Positions 50,874-60,925 are shown, numbered from the stretch's first letter. The stretch is 64,000 bases of DNA from JAJDYQ01 sp963662865 (GCA_963662865.1 OY759969.1:2294001-2358000); one strand, 5' to 3'. Program-made: numbers and translations. Notes: generated by a model from the letters alone, not told the origin.

Positions 50874-51602
50874 ATGGGTTGCAAAGATACGATCTACGAC
50901 AAGCCGACGGGCGAACCAGGCTCATTTGTCTTCAATGAAGCAGTCGCACGAGTTTTTCCCGACATGATAAGGCGTTCGGTTCCCGGTTATGCGAGTGCCA
51001 TTGCCGGTACCGGGCTGATTAGCGGTGATTACATACAGCCGAAGTCCAATGCCTACGACCTCGGCTGTGCTGTGGGTGCGTCCACTCTCGCCATGCTACA
51101 GCATATTACGTGTGATGATTTCAGTATTATTGCGATTGACAACTCGCCGGACATGATCGAACGCTGCCAGGAAAATATTCAAGATTCCAGCAATACAGAC
51201 AGAGTCAGCTACCGGTGTGAAGACATGCTCGACATGGATATCAGCAATGCGTCGGTTGTGGTGCTGAACTATACTCTGCAATTTATTCCGCCGGAGCGGC
51301 GCACTGCTCTGCTTGTAAAAATCTACATGGGTATGAGACCAGGCGGTGTTCTTGTGCTCTCGGAAAAAATAGCCTTCGATAACAAGGCCGAACAAATCCG
51401 GCAAACGGCCCTGCATGAATCCTTCAAGCGTGCCCAGGGTTATTCCGAGCTGGAGATCAGCCGGAAACGTGCGGCACTGGAAAATATTCTGACTCCGGAA
51501 TCATGCGCCACTCATCTTGGTCGATTAAACGGCATCGGCTTCCATGACGCGCAACTCTGGTTTCGCAGTATTAACTTCGCTTCCATGCTGGCATGGAAAT
51601 AG
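50874..51602 (+). CDS. cmoA: carboxy-SAM synthase CmoA
   Basis: Makes carboxy-S-adenosylmethionine from SAM and prephenate for tRNA wobble modification. FVFNEAVARVFPDMIRRSVPGY, AYDLGCAVGASTLAML, IIAIDNSPDMIERC, VVLNYTLQFI and the RAQGYSELEIS motif are diagnostic. It overlaps cmoB by 10 bp. Confidence 0.96.
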   Translation: MGCKDTIYDKPTGEPGSFVFNEAVARVFPDMIRRSVPGYASAIAGTGLISGDYIQPKSNAYDLGCAVGASTLAMLQHITCDDFSIIAIDNSPDMIERCQENIQDSSNTDRVSYRCEDMLDMDISNASVVVLNYTLQFIPPERRTALLVKIYMGMRPGGVLVLSEKIAFDNKAEQIRQTALHESFKRAQGYSELEISRKRAALENILTPESCATHLGRLNGIGFHDAQLWFRSINFASMLAWK

Positions 51603-52567
51603 TTGACTTCAAACATCTGAACCAGATACTAAAGGACCACGATCTATGGGGATGGGGATATGATATTGAAAGAATTAGCAGGCGGTTTTTAGAAAATAAT
51701 CCACACGGGCACACATCTATCTGGCTGGAAACCATCAGTAAATTTCCTCAACTCAATATAACCGGCAGAGATATAAACAGCCCTGCCATTACCGTTCGTA
51801 CCGAACAGGACTTTGACCGCGAATCTCTGGAAACGGAACTGAGAAGGATGCTTCCTTGGCGCAAGGGGCCTTTTGATATTCATGGAATTTACATGGATAC
51901 CGAATGGCGCTCCGACTGGAAATGGCAGCGACTGATCGGAGACATTACACCGCTTGCAGGACGAAAGGTTCTTGATATTGGCTGTGGCAATGGCTACTAC
52001 CTGTGGCGTATGCTGGGGGCCGGTGCACGTTGCGCGCTGGGCGTTGATCCGGTGCGCCTGTTTGTCGCACAATTTCAGGCCATACGACATTTTATGGGCA
52101 GAGACCTGCCTGCCGCCATACTGCCCACCGGCATCGACGAACTGCCTTTTCATATGCCGGCGTTTGACACCATATTTTCAATGGGTGTGCTCTATCACCG
52201 CCGCGACCCTCGGGCACATATCGAACGACTCAAATCGCTGCTGCTTTCCGGTGGGGAACTGATACTCGAAACCCTGATTATCGAGAATGATGACATATCC
52301 ATACTTAAACCCGCGGGACGCTATGCCAAAATGCGCAATGTACACAGGATTCCGTCAATACCATTGTTGCAGCAATGGCTGAAAAATATCGGCATGCAAA
52401 ATATCAGAATAATTGATATTTCACCGACCACGCCGAACGAACAACGAACAACCGGCTGGATGCCATTTGAGTCATTAAAGGATTTTCTCGACCTGGCGGA
52501 CCCATCAAAAACCATAGAAGGCTATCCCGCACCGGTTCGCGCCATTATCGCGGCAACTGGGGAATAG
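51593..52567 (+). CDS. cmoB: tRNA 5-carboxymethoxyuridine methyltransferase CmoB
   Basis: A 324-residue enzyme transferring the carboxymethyl group of carboxy-SAM to 5-hydroxyuridine-34 of tRNAs. KGPFDIHGIYMDTEWRSDWK, VLDIGCGNGYYLWRMLG, GVLYHRRDP and TTGWMPFESLKDFLD are family signatures. It is translated by overlap with cmoA. Confidence 0.96.
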   Translation: MEIVDFKHLNQILKDHDLWGWGYDIERISRRFLENNPHGHTSIWLETISKFPQLNITGRDINSPAITVRTEQDFDRESLETELRRMLPWRKGPFDIHGIYMDTEWRSDWKWQRLIGDITPLAGRKVLDIGCGNGYYLWRMLGAGARCALGVDPVRLFVAQFQAIRHFMGRDLPAAILPTGIDELPFHMPAFDTIFSMGVLYHRRDPRAHIERLKSLLLSGGELILETLIIENDDISILKPAGRYAKMRNVHRIPSIPLLQQWLKNIGMQNIRIIDISPTTPNEQRTTGWMPFESLKDFLDLADPSKTIEGYPAPVRAIIAATGE

Positions 52568-52578
52568 CTCGTCAGCGG

Positions 52579-54696
52579 TCAGGTCGTCAGCTTTCTGTAG
52601 ATATCGGACACCTTGAGCGGCAGTCGAGTGACATCATCGACCAGCGTATAATTGACCGCGCCGTACATACGCGGCAGATACTCAGGCCCATGTCGGTCTA
52701 TCGTGATACAGAATGGATGGATGCCGGCATACCGGGCTTCAATTAACGCCTTACGGGTATCTTCAATGCCATAATCACCGCGATAATGGTCAATATCGTC
52801 CGGCTTACCATCGGATAGCGTTATCAACATGCGCGTCTTGGCCACCTGTTCCTTTAATAGCTTTGTGAGATGGCGGATAGTCACGCCCATACGGGTATAT
52901 TCCTGCGGTTCGATATTCGCGATACGCGCCTTCACATCGTCTGTATAACTTTCTGCAAAGGACTTTATTCGGTACAACTCGCATTTTTTACGGGTATTGC
53001 CGGAGAAGCCATAAATCGCATAACGGTCGCCAAGGCATTCTAGTGCCTCACACAACAGGATCAGGGACTCACGTTCGGCGTCGTTAATCCAGCCACGGGT
53101 TGAACCACTCATATCCACCATAAAAGCAACCGCGATATTCCGTTCACTACGATGCATACGGGTAAACAGCCGATCAGTCATTTCAGCCCCGTCCCTGGCG
53201 GCTGCCATGGCCTCAATCAGGGCGTCAATATCGACGTCACTGCCATTGGCCTGGCGTTTTAACAGGCGGTCTTCGTCGCGCATGGCCTCAAATGTTTTAC
53301 GTAAACGCCCGGTCAGTCCATGATATTTTGCGATGGTATGACGGGCGAACTCACGGTCACCTGGCTCTACCTCCCGTTCACGTAACACACACCAACGCTT
53401 GCGGTAATGACCACGTTTTACGTCCCATTCATCATAAAACTCGGCATCTCCTTCGTGCCAGATGCCTTGCCAGGCCTCATCAGGGATGGCCTCGTGGAAC
53501 AGGGTCGGGTCATACTCGCCGTCACCCGCCGGTGTCAGGTATTCGTCCGGGATTCGGCCGAAATCAAGTTGTATTGACGTGAACAGATTTCGCACCGCTG
53601 TCGGCGGTGCAATGGACACATCATCCAGCGTGAGCTCATACATGCCCGGCTCAAGGATATCGTTTTCGTCCCGTTGGCCGGGTTCCCTTGCCTTTTCCTT
53701 CAGGCCAAACCTGCGATCCTCCTTTCTCCTGCCATCAGGCGTAACCTCATCGAGCATGTCGGCAAGCTTCAGGCGAAGCAATGCCTTTTCATGTTCGATA
53801 CGCGCCCGCATGACCTCTTCAGTCTCGTGTAATCGCAGCTCACCCTGGTAGCAAACCGGCGAGGGGAGTTCTGATGCATAAAACCGTTCAACCAGACTGA
53901 GCGAGTCCGCCGCGGTGGCATCGGTGTTGCCAAGCAGGGTAAGCCCATCCTGCCATTCCTGCGGGCAGGTTCGCTGTCCCAGCTGATTTTTTATATCCAG
54001 CATACGACGATAAAGCCCCGGCAGTTCACGCTCAATACAGGCCTCCAGTCGATAAGTCTCTAACTGATGATACAACGCAATCGCCTTGTCATTATCCTCA
54101 TACTGCTGCAATACACCAAGCGGTTGGTGGCGAAAGGTACCAAAGCGGGTCTGTGCCCATTGCAAAGTCACGATTGACTTGAACAGATTGAAATTATCCT
54201 CTCTGGTTTCCAGGACTGAGACCACTTTCGGCAGATACAGCGTCTCGCTATCCGTATAGGTATGGTCTTTTAATTCAAGTTTTAATTCGCGCCCGGAAAG
54301 CCCATGGACAAAATTGCCCAGAACACCGCGTACCTCGCTATAAACGCTGCCTACCTTTCGCTGACGGCTCAGTTCAACATAGTCTTCAACCTGACGTATA
54401 ACTTCCATGGCGGGGTACAGCCCGGAAGTGTCATAAACGTCAAGCGTATAGACCGCCCATTCCTCAATGGTCTGACGATCCATATCGTCAATGACCCGCA
54501 CGACATTGGCAATAAACTGATGCGCCAACTCCACCTGGGTACTCGCCAGACTCTTTCCCCAGGCGAGTATAAAACTCTGATGCCGTTCTTCCAGCGGCAA
54601 CAATACCCGGGCAAGCTCATCCGTACGTATAAACGTAAATTCGGCTTCCAGATATTCATCAAGCCGCGCGATAATCTCCTGCTCAGTCAGTTTCAC
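52579..54696 (-). CDS. cbbO: CbbO/NorD-type VWA protein
   Basis: A 705-residue protein with a helical N-terminal region and a C-terminal von Willebrand A domain. The MIDAS metal site begins with FMVDMSGSTRGW (DxSxS), with a threonine in EYTRMGVT and an Asp in LITLSDGKPDD. This is the partner of CbbQ or NorQ ATPases: the VWA protein binds the target enzyme (RuBisCO or NO reductase) and couples remodelling to ATP hydrolysis. It stands alone, convergent with cmoB, ~49 kb from cbbQ at 2739. Which target applies is not decidable here. Confidence 0.88.
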   Translation of the reverse strand: MKLTEQEIIARLDEYLEAEFTFIRTDELARVLLPLEERHQSFILAWGKSLASTQVELAHQFIANVVRVIDDMDRQTIEEWAVYTLDVYDTSGLYPAMEVIRQVEDYVELSRQRKVGSVYSEVRGVLGNFVHGLSGRELKLELKDHTYTDSETLYLPKVVSVLETREDNFNLFKSIVTLQWAQTRFGTFRHQPLGVLQQYEDNDKAIALYHQLETYRLEACIERELPGLYRRMLDIKNQLGQRTCPQEWQDGLTLLGNTDATAADSLSLVERFYASELPSPVCYQGELRLHETEEVMRARIEHEKALLRLKLADMLDEVTPDGRRKEDRRFGLKEKAREPGQRDENDILEPGMYELTLDDVSIAPPTAVRNLFTSIQLDFGRIPDEYLTPAGDGEYDPTLFHEAIPDEAWQGIWHEGDAEFYDEWDVKRGHYRKRWCVLREREVEPGDREFARHTIAKYHGLTGRLRKTFEAMRDEDRLLKRQANGSDVDIDALIEAMAAARDGAEMTDRLFTRMHRSERNIAVAFMVDMSGSTRGWINDAERESLILLCEALECLGDRYAIYGFSGNTRKKCELYRIKSFAESYTDDVKARIANIEPQEYTRMGVTIRHLTKLLKEQVAKTRMLITLSDGKPDDIDHYRGDYGIEDTRKALIEARYAGIHPFCITIDRHGPEYLPRMYGAVNYTLVDDVTRLPLKVSDIYRKLTT

Positions 54697-55164
54697 TCAA
54701 GTACCTCTGAACCAGCTACAGGATGCCGGCAGTAATCGTTATTCACGGAAATTCAGTAGGAGACAGCGTCATTCATGGAATGCGGCTTTTAATTACACCA
54801 TAATTTAAGGAAGCTCTGAACCGGTCCATCCTGGGCCTGAGCAAAGCACGGGCGGACTCATTGCCGGGCTTGTCCAGAATTTCTCCGGATGAACGCGCAT
54901 AATGAACGCTGTAATCGCACCCGCCAAGGGGCAGCCTGTCGATTTCCATGAAGATCGGTTATTCACCAGACTTTCAGGCATTTAACCGGCGTCTGGTGGG
55001 TGGACTGATTGTTTGCAATACTGTTCTGCCATGCCGTAGTTTCGGCCTCCAACCTCTGCTACAATGGTTCACTCGACATTATCCCAAGTGCTAGAGGCAC
55101 TGGTCAAATACAATGATTGTCAAGGAACTGGAATACGATATAGAAAACGATCTATGGGGCTTGA
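54697..55164. other. non-coding region, 468 bp
   Basis: No gene supported. It holds a stem-loop CACCAGAC/GTCTGGTG at 54964-54998, an IS-end-like GGAAGCTCTGAAC near 54810, and a 22-codon frame starting near 55112 (MIVKELEYDIENDLWGLIDS) that overlaps the next gene and may be a leader or a remnant. Confidence 0.5.
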
Positions 55165-56220
55165 TTGATAGTGCCATATGATCAGTTACTCATGGTTGCA
55201 ATATTATTCATGATGTTTATGGCCTCTTGGGCCATAACGTATCATTTATCGTGCAGCCAATCAAAGCTGCGGATTATGGACGAACCAAACAGCCGCTCCC
55301 TGCATACAACGCCGACCCCTCGGACAGGAGGACTGGCTATTTATATCACTGTACTATCGGGTATTTTTTGTAACTACTTCATGTACGATCAGGCATCGCT
55401 TTTAATATTGTATGGCTTGCTGGCTACCATGCTGACGATAGTTGCTTTTGCGGACGACCTCTATGATTTATCCGCCCTTATAAGATTGATTGTCCATGTG
55501 GTAGTGGCTGGATATATCGTGTGGAAAGGTATGGTGCTTTCTGTAATATCATTTCCCGGAATTCAATGGGCACTTGCAGACTGGTTATCGATTATGGTGA
55601 CCATCATATACATTGTCTGGATTATCAATTTGTATAATTTCATGGACGGCATGGATGGGCTTGCCGGCGGCATGTCTGTTATTGGTTTCGGCACTTACGC
55701 CGTATTGTCCTATATCAAGGGCGACGATTTGTTGTTATTTATGAGTTTAGGCCTGACTGTATCGACCGCAGGATTTCTTCGCTATAATCTGCCGCCTGCA
55801 AAGATATTTATGGGCGATGTGGGTTCTTGTTTGCTTGGTTTTTCGGTTGCCATATTATCCCTGTATGCGCATAATGAAGATGTTATCCCTATCTGGTTGT
55901 CAGTTATTATTTTCTCCCCTTTTATTATTGATGCATCGCTGACGTTGATTAAGCGCATATATCGAAGAGAAAGATTCTGGCAGGCTCATAAAAGCCATTA
56001 TTTTCAAATAACAGTTCGGTCAGGGTGGGGACATACCAAGACGGTACTTGCCGAGTACATCATTATGCTGACTGTCTCTTTATGTGCGATATTCATCATT
56101 GATGCGGAGGTTTCTGTCCAGATAATCGTTTTTTCACTTTTATTAATGGCTTATATGATGATTATTTTTTTGATAGAAACCAAACTCATAAAATACCTGA
56201 GGACAGAGGAAACACCTTGA
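55165..56220 (+). CDS. undecaprenyl-phosphate sugar-1-phosphate transferase (WecA/MraY family)
   Basis: A ~350-residue polytopic membrane enzyme (about ten hydrophobic helices) that moves a sugar-1-phosphate, typically GlcNAc or a modified sugar, from UDP to undecaprenyl phosphate. Signatures are MDEPNSRSLHTTPTPRTGG, AFADDLYDLSA (DDxxD-like), NLYNFMDGMDGLAGG, IFMGDVGS and HKSHYFQ near the end. The frame starts with TTG at 55165 or GTG at 55171; an ATG at 55192 is the conservative choice. It precedes galU, fitting O-antigen or exopolysaccharide initiation. AT-richer than neighbours. Confidence 0.88.
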   Translation: MIVPYDQLLMVAILFMMFMASWAITYHLSCSQSKLRIMDEPNSRSLHTTPTPRTGGLAIYITVLSGIFCNYFMYDQASLLILYGLLATMLTIVAFADDLYDLSALIRLIVHVVVAGYIVWKGMVLSVISFPGIQWALADWLSIMVTIIYIVWIINLYNFMDGMDGLAGGMSVIGFGTYAVLSYIKGDDLLLFMSLGLTVSTAGFLRYNLPPAKIFMGDVGSCLLGFSVAILSLYAHNEDVIPIWLSVIIFSPFIIDASLTLIKRIYRRERFWQAHKSHYFQITVRSGWGHTKTVLAEYIIMLTVSLCAIFIIDAEVSVQIIVFSLLLMAYMMIIFLIETKLIKYLRTEETP

Positions 56221-56284
56221 AGCAATATTCAGGAAAACGCTTTGTGTTATTTTTACATGATATTACGGCGGCACCGATATCATC

Positions 56285-57187
56285 ATGACACAATCGACCA
56301 TCAGCAAGGCCGTTTTTCCTGTTGGCGGGCTTGGCACTCGTTTTCTGCCGGCAACCAAAGCGATTGCAAAGGAGATGCTGCCCATAGTGGATAAGCCATT
56401 AATCCAGTACGCAGTTGAAGAAGCGATGGAGGCGGGCTGCACCAATATGATTTTCATAACCGGACGAACTAAAAGATCCATTGAAGATCATTTTGATGCG
56501 GCTGTAGAGTTGGAAAACGAACTGGAGATAAAACAAAAGACCGAGCTCCTGGAGATTATCCGCAACATTATTCCATCGTATGTAAGCTGTAGTTTCATAC
56601 GACAATCCCATCCTCGGGGTTTAGGTCATGCGGTATTATGCGCCAGACCGATTGTCGGCAATGATCCCTTTATGGTGGTACTGTCGGATGACATGATTGA
56701 TTCTGAAACAGGCTGTTTGAAACAGATGATCGATGTACAGCGCCAGACCGGTGGTAATATGATCGCAGTAGATGAAGTGCCCATGGAAAATATCACGGCT
56801 TATGGTGTAGTTGATGTTGATAACACCGAAAGTAATCCTATGCGCCTGCAACACATTATCGAGAAACCATCGCAGACACAAGCACCATCAAATCTGGCCG
56901 TTATCGGGCGCTATATTCTGCAACCCGGGATATTCCCTATCCTCGAAAAGATCAGACCAAGCATTGGCAGTGAAATCCAGTTAACCGATGCCATAGAAAT
57001 CCTGGCCCGGCAGCAGGCTGTTCATGCCTTCCGCTTTGACGGAACCCGATATGACTGTGGGTCGAAACTTGGCTTCTTAAAAGCGATGGTCAAGTATGCG
57101 ATGAAACATCCGGACCTGGCTGGCGACTTCAAGAAGTATCTTAAGTCTACGGTCGGGGCTGCGGATGAAACGAAAAAGGCCACATAA
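56285..57187 (+). CDS. galU: UTP-glucose-1-phosphate uridylyltransferase
   Basis: A 300-residue nucleotidyltransferase making UDP-glucose for LPS and glycogen-like polymers. AVFPVGGLGTRFLPATKAIAKEMLPIVDKP holds the nucleotide-binding loop and catalytic Lys, VLSDDMID the metal Asp, and ITAYGVVDVD and IEKP follow. The 3' end forms part of a terminator. Confidence 0.96.
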   Translation: MTQSTISKAVFPVGGLGTRFLPATKAIAKEMLPIVDKPLIQYAVEEAMEAGCTNMIFITGRTKRSIEDHFDAAVELENELEIKQKTELLEIIRNIIPSYVSCSFIRQSHPRGLGHAVLCARPIVGNDPFMVVLSDDMIDSETGCLKQMIDVQRQTGGNMIAVDEVPMENITAYGVVDVDNTESNPMRLQHIIEKPSQTQAPSNLAVIGRYILQPGIFPILEKIRPSIGSEIQLTDAIEILARQQAVHAFRFDGTRYDCGSKLGFLKAMVKYAMKHPDLAGDFKKYLKSTVGAADETKKAT

Positions 57188-57200
57188 AGAGGCCTTTTCG
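57173..57200 (+). terminator. terminator overlapping the galU 3' end
   Basis: AAAAGGCC (57174-57181) pairs with GGCCTTTT (57191-57198) around a 9-nt loop that includes the galU stop codon. The T-run is part of the stem, so the hairpin could also act on the opposite strand after the tRNA gene. Confidence 0.75.
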
Positions 57201-57205
57201 TTGAA

Positions 57206-57281
57206 TGGCTCCCCCGGCCGGGCTCGAACCAGCGACCCAATGATTAACAGTCATTTGCTCTACCAACTGAGCTACAGGGGA
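57206..57281 (-). tRNA. tRNA-Asn (anticodon GTT)
   Basis: 76 nt including an encoded CCA. The acceptor TCCCCTG pairs with CGGGGGA; D arm GTAGCTCAGTTGGTAGAGC; anticodon loop ACTGTTAAT with GTT; T arm GGTTCGAGCC. It lies just past galU on the other strand, with a fair promoter upstream at 57297-57325. Confidence 0.95.
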
Positions 57282-57296
57282 TTGGTAAGAGAATTA

Positions 57297-57325
57297 ATCC
57301 TACTGAAACAGCGTGATTTTCGCAA
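57297..57325 (-). promoter_or_regulatory. sigma70-like promoter for tRNA-Asn
   Basis: On the minus strand, TTGCGA (57325-57320) and TAGGAT (57302-57297) with 17 bp between, ending ~15 bp before the tRNA. Four or more matches in each box. Confidence 0.5.
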
Positions 57326-57383
57326 TCCCTGGAAGATATTTTTTACTAATTCCGGAGGGGAGCCTGATTTAATCAGAACCCCC

Positions 57384-58568
57384 TTAAGTCAATGCAGATA
57401 ATATCCTTTGAACTGCGGATTCCAGGTTCTCCATACTGGTTGCAAAAGATACGCGAAAATTACCCGGAGAACCAAAGGCGCTGCCCGGCACGATTGCAAC
57501 ACCTCCTTCATTAATCAGAAAAGAAGCCAACTCAAGGTCATTTTCCAAATCGGGCTTATTCGCTATTGCCTCGCTGGCATTGGGGAAAGCATAAAAAGTG
57601 CCATCGCCGGTCAGACAGGATATTCCCAGGATCTGGTTAAAGGCATCAACGACGTAATCATGACGCCTTTTGAATTCAGCAACCATACTGGCAACACATG
57701 TCTGACTGCCGTTCAGGGCCGCTACAGATGCCGCTTGGGAAATTGAAGTCGGATTGGACGTACTTTGCGACTGTATCTTTTTCATTGCCTTAATAATTTC
57801 AGCGGGGCCACCGGTATAACCGATACGCCAGCCTGTCATGGCATACGCTTTGGATACGCCATTGAGTACTATAGTGCGGTCCAGCAGGTCGGGACAGGCC
57901 ATGGCGATATTGCAGAAAGGCTCCTCACCCCAGACAATATATTCATATATATCGTCCGTTGCGATGAGTACCTGTGGATAGCGACGTAGGACCTCACCTA
58001 ATGCCTCCAGTTCCGCACGGGTATAGGAAGCGCCTGTCGGGTTAGATGGGCTGTTGATGATAAAAAGCCGGGTTTTATTCGTGATGGTCGAATCCAGTTG
58101 TTCCGGTGTAATTTTGAAGCGTTGTTCCATACCCGCTTCTAAAATAACGGGGACACCGTCTGCCAGTAACGTCATATCCGGGTAGGAGACCCAGTAAGGG
58201 GCAGGAATAACAACCTCGTCACCGGGATTGATAATGGCCTGACATAGATTGTAAAAACTGTGTTTAGCCCCACATGAAACCAGGATTTGATCTCCAGCGA
58301 ACTCAAGGCCGTTGTCACGCTTGAACTTGTCAATAATGGCGGACTTCAGTTCTGCTGTACCGTCAACGGCAGTATATTTGGTAAGTCCGGACTGTATCGC
58401 CTCAATAGCCGCTGACTTGATATGTTCCGGAGTGTCAAAATCCGGTTCACCGGCACCCAGACTTATAACATTGTTCCCCCGGGCACGCAGCTCGGCGGCC
58501 TGAGCGGTAATCGCCAGGGTCGGTGAAGGCCTGACCTTTTGGACGCGATTTGAAAGTATCTTGGACAA
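57384..58568 (-). CDS. class I aspartate aminotransferase (AspB/AATase Ibeta type)
   Basis: A 394-residue PLP enzyme. ISLGAGEPDFDTPEHI, TKYTAVDGTAELKSAI, FIINSPSNPTGA, the PLP-lysine in LNGVSKAYAMTGWRIGYTGG and the late FRVSFAT Arg are all intact. It exchanges amino groups between aspartate (or another amino acid) and 2-oxoglutarate, probably in the cytoplasm. Prephenate use is possible for this subgroup. It is divergent from uvrB across ~98 bp. Confidence 0.93.
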   Translation of the reverse strand: MSKILSNRVQKVRPSPTLAITAQAAELRARGNNVISLGAGEPDFDTPEHIKSAAIEAIQSGLTKYTAVDGTAELKSAIIDKFKRDNGLEFAGDQILVSCGAKHSFYNLCQAIINPGDEVVIPAPYWVSYPDMTLLADGVPVILEAGMEQRFKITPEQLDSTITNKTRLFIINSPSNPTGASYTRAELEALGEVLRRYPQVLIATDDIYEYIVWGEEPFCNIAMACPDLLDRTIVLNGVSKAYAMTGWRIGYTGGPAEIIKAMKKIQSQSTSNPTSISQAASVAALNGSQTCVASMVAEFKRRHDYVVDAFNQILGISCLTGDGTFYAFPNASEAIANKPDLENDLELASFLINEGGVAIVPGSAFGSPGNFRVSFATSMENLESAVQRILSALT

Positions 58569-58666
58569 AGTATGCTACCTTAATATTTATTTTGAATGCG
58601 GGCACGAAAGCCAGTGCCTATCATACTGGAATCCGTGTCCGATAATAAAGCATTAAAAACTGAAAT

Positions 58667-60700
58667 ATGTCTGAATATACAACAGAGCACAAAGAATTTT
58701 CCTTGCACAGCGAGTTTCAGCCGGCCGGCGATCAGCCCGGTGCCATTGATGCGCTGATTGACGGTTTGGAAAGCGGCCTTGCCCATCAAACTTTATTGGG
58801 GGTAACGGGGTCCGGTAAGACCTTTACGGTGGCCAATGTCATCCAGCGTGTGCAACGCCCGGCGATTGTGCTTGCGCCCAATAAAACCCTGGCGGCCCAG
58901 TTATATGGCGAAATGAAAGATTTTTTCCCGGATAATCGAGTCGAGTACTTTGTCTCTTACTACGATTATTATCAGCCGGAAGCCTACATACCTTCAAGCG
59001 ATGTTTACATAGAAAAAGACAGCGCGATCAATGAACATATTGAGCAGATGCGATTGTCGGCAACCAAGGCATTACTGGAGCGTTCGGATGCCATAATCGT
59101 AGCGTCAGTTTCCTCCATATACGGCCTGGGTGATCCGCGGGCCTACCTCAGCATGGTTCTGCATCTGGCCCGGGGGCATAAGATCAGCCAGCGGGAAATT
59201 CTACGTCAACTGGCTGCCCTGCAGTATGAACGAAATAGTATTGAGCTGCATCGTGGCACCTTTCGGGTGCGTGGTGATGTCATTGACATTTTTCCGGCGG
59301 AGTCAGAACAGGATGCCGTTCGGGTCGAGTTATTTGATGATGAAGTTGAGAATCTGAGCTGGTTTGATCCTCTGACCGGTCACGTGCAGAGAACCGTACC
59401 GCGTCTGACCATTTACCCGACCAGCCACTATGTAACCTCACGAGACCGAATTATTAACGCCATCGAAAAGATTCGAGAGGAGCTTAGAGAGCGTCTGGAA
59501 CAGCTCAACTCACAGAACAAGCTGGTTGAGGCGCAACGGCTGCAACAACGCACACTCTATGATATCGAAATGATGTATGAACTGGGTCACTGCAAGGGAA
59601 TCGAGAATTACTCACGTGCGCTGACCGGCAGGGTGCCCGGTGAACCGCCCCCCACCTTATTTGACTACCTGCCGGACAATGCGATCATGATTATTGACGA
59701 AAGTCATGTCACGATACCTCAGATAGGTGGAATGTATCGAGGCGACCGCTCCCGCAAGGAAAGCCTGGTGGAATATGGATTTCGGCTACCTTCGGCCCTG
59801 GACAACCGGCCATTGAAGTTTGATGAGTTTACGGCACGTTCGCCGCAGGCGATTTATGTATCGGCAACTCCCGGGCCATACGAACTGGCAAAGAACCCCG
59901 AAGTGGTGGAACAGGTCGTCAGACCGACGGGACTGATTGACCCGGAGGTCGAGGTTCGGCCCGCAGGCAGTCAGGTTGATGACGTAATGTCTGAAATTCA
60001 TCTTCGGGTACAAGCCAGTGAGCGCGTATTGATTACCACCCTAACCAAGCGCATGGCAGAAGATTTGACAGAGTATCTGGGCGAGCATGGCATCCGTGTA
60101 CGCTATCTACACTCTGATATTGACACCGTGGAACGGGTGGAAATTGTTCGAGGACTGAGAGCCGGCGAATTTGATGTACTGGTAGGAATCAACCTGCTTC
60201 GTGAAGGGCTCGATATGCCGGAGGTTTCACTGGTGGCGATTCTTGATGCCGATAAAGAAGGCTTCCTGAGATCGGAAGGATCACTCATTCAGACCATCGG
60301 GCGGGCTGCTCGTAACGTAAACGGCAAGGCGATCTTATACGCCGACAGGCTGACCGGCTCCATGAAAAGGGCCATTAATGAAACCGAGCGGCGCCGGACA
60401 AAGCAGACCGCACATAATAAAAAATACGGCATTACGCCGCAATCCGTGAAAAAGAAGATCAGAGACATTATGGAAGCAGCTCCCGGCAGGGGTTCGGGAT
60501 ATATCAGGAAAAAATCCAAAGGACTGAAAGCGGCCGAAATGCAAAGAAACTATTCAACCATGTCGCCCGATGAGCTGGCAAAACAGATCAGGCAACTGGA
60601 GCACAAGATGTATCAACACGCCCGCGACCTTGAATTTGAGCAGGCTGCTGCCATCAAAGATCAGATTAACCATATTAACGAAAACTTTGTTGGCGCCTGA
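58667..60700 (+). CDS. uvrB: excinuclease ABC subunit B
   Basis: A 677-residue damage-verifying helicase-like subunit of nucleotide excision repair. Walker A GVTGSGKTFTV, the beta-hairpin region YYDYYQPEAYIPSSD, DESHVTIPQIGGMYRGDRSRK (motif II), VSATPGPYE (III), GINLLREGLDMPEVSLVAIL (V) and IQTIGRAARN (VI) are all present. A C-terminal UVR domain (LEHKMYQHARDLEFEQAAAI) binds UvrC. Length is normal. Confidence 0.97.
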   Translation: MSEYTTEHKEFSLHSEFQPAGDQPGAIDALIDGLESGLAHQTLLGVTGSGKTFTVANVIQRVQRPAIVLAPNKTLAAQLYGEMKDFFPDNRVEYFVSYYDYYQPEAYIPSSDVYIEKDSAINEHIEQMRLSATKALLERSDAIIVASVSSIYGLGDPRAYLSMVLHLARGHKISQREILRQLAALQYERNSIELHRGTFRVRGDVIDIFPAESEQDAVRVELFDDEVENLSWFDPLTGHVQRTVPRLTIYPTSHYVTSRDRIINAIEKIREELRERLEQLNSQNKLVEAQRLQQRTLYDIEMMYELGHCKGIENYSRALTGRVPGEPPPTLFDYLPDNAIMIIDESHVTIPQIGGMYRGDRSRKESLVEYGFRLPSALDNRPLKFDEFTARSPQAIYVSATPGPYELAKNPEVVEQVVRPTGLIDPEVEVRPAGSQVDDVMSEIHLRVQASERVLITTLTKRMAEDLTEYLGEHGIRVRYLHSDIDTVERVEIVRGLRAGEFDVLVGINLLREGLDMPEVSLVAILDADKEGFLRSEGSLIQTIGRAARNVNGKAILYADRLTGSMKRAINETERRRTKQTAHNKKYGITPQSVKKKIRDIMEAAPGRGSGYIRKKSKGLKAAEMQRNYSTMSPDELAKQIRQLEHKMYQHARDLEFEQAAAIKDQINHINENFVGA

Positions 60701-60732
60701 TTTGCGCGGGTATTAAGCCAGGACGATGCAGA

Positions 60733-60852
60733 ATAAGACAGATTTGCGACCTTGGCAGGCCAGGAAATCAGCTGGCCTGTGAATGTAATCGAGATCCCGG
60801 ATGATGACACTGACCTGGAAACATTCATGCAGGCCGCTTGATTTTGTCTCAT
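60733..60852. repeat. interspersed repeat, copy 3, with an inverted partner arm
   Basis: The right arm at 60815-60852 (CCTGGAAACATTCATGCAGG, then TTTTGTCTCAT) matches copies at 39946 and 41277. The left arm at 60733-60764 reads, on the other strand, CCTGGCCTGCCAAGGTCGCA then TCTGTCTTAT, i.e. an inverted copy. The ~120-bp unit thus looks like a small inverted-repeat element between uvrB and tRNA-Val. Confidence 0.55.
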
Positions 60853-60875
60853 CGGTACTGAATTTGGACAAGACA

Positions 60876-60903
60876 TTGACAATAGACATATTTTTGGTAT
60901 CTT
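60876..60903 (+). promoter_or_regulatory. sigma70-like promoter for tRNA-Val
   Basis: TTGACA at 60876-60881, a 16-bp spacer, then TATCTT at 60898-60903, about 22 bp before the tRNA 5' end. Confidence 0.75.
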
Positions 60904-60925
60904 CGTGCGTTTATTTTCAGACTTC

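Noticed and set aside
54805..54900. IS-end-like GGAAGCTCTGAAC sequence
   Set aside because: No partner end or transposase remnant within the 468-bp gap; too short to call an element.
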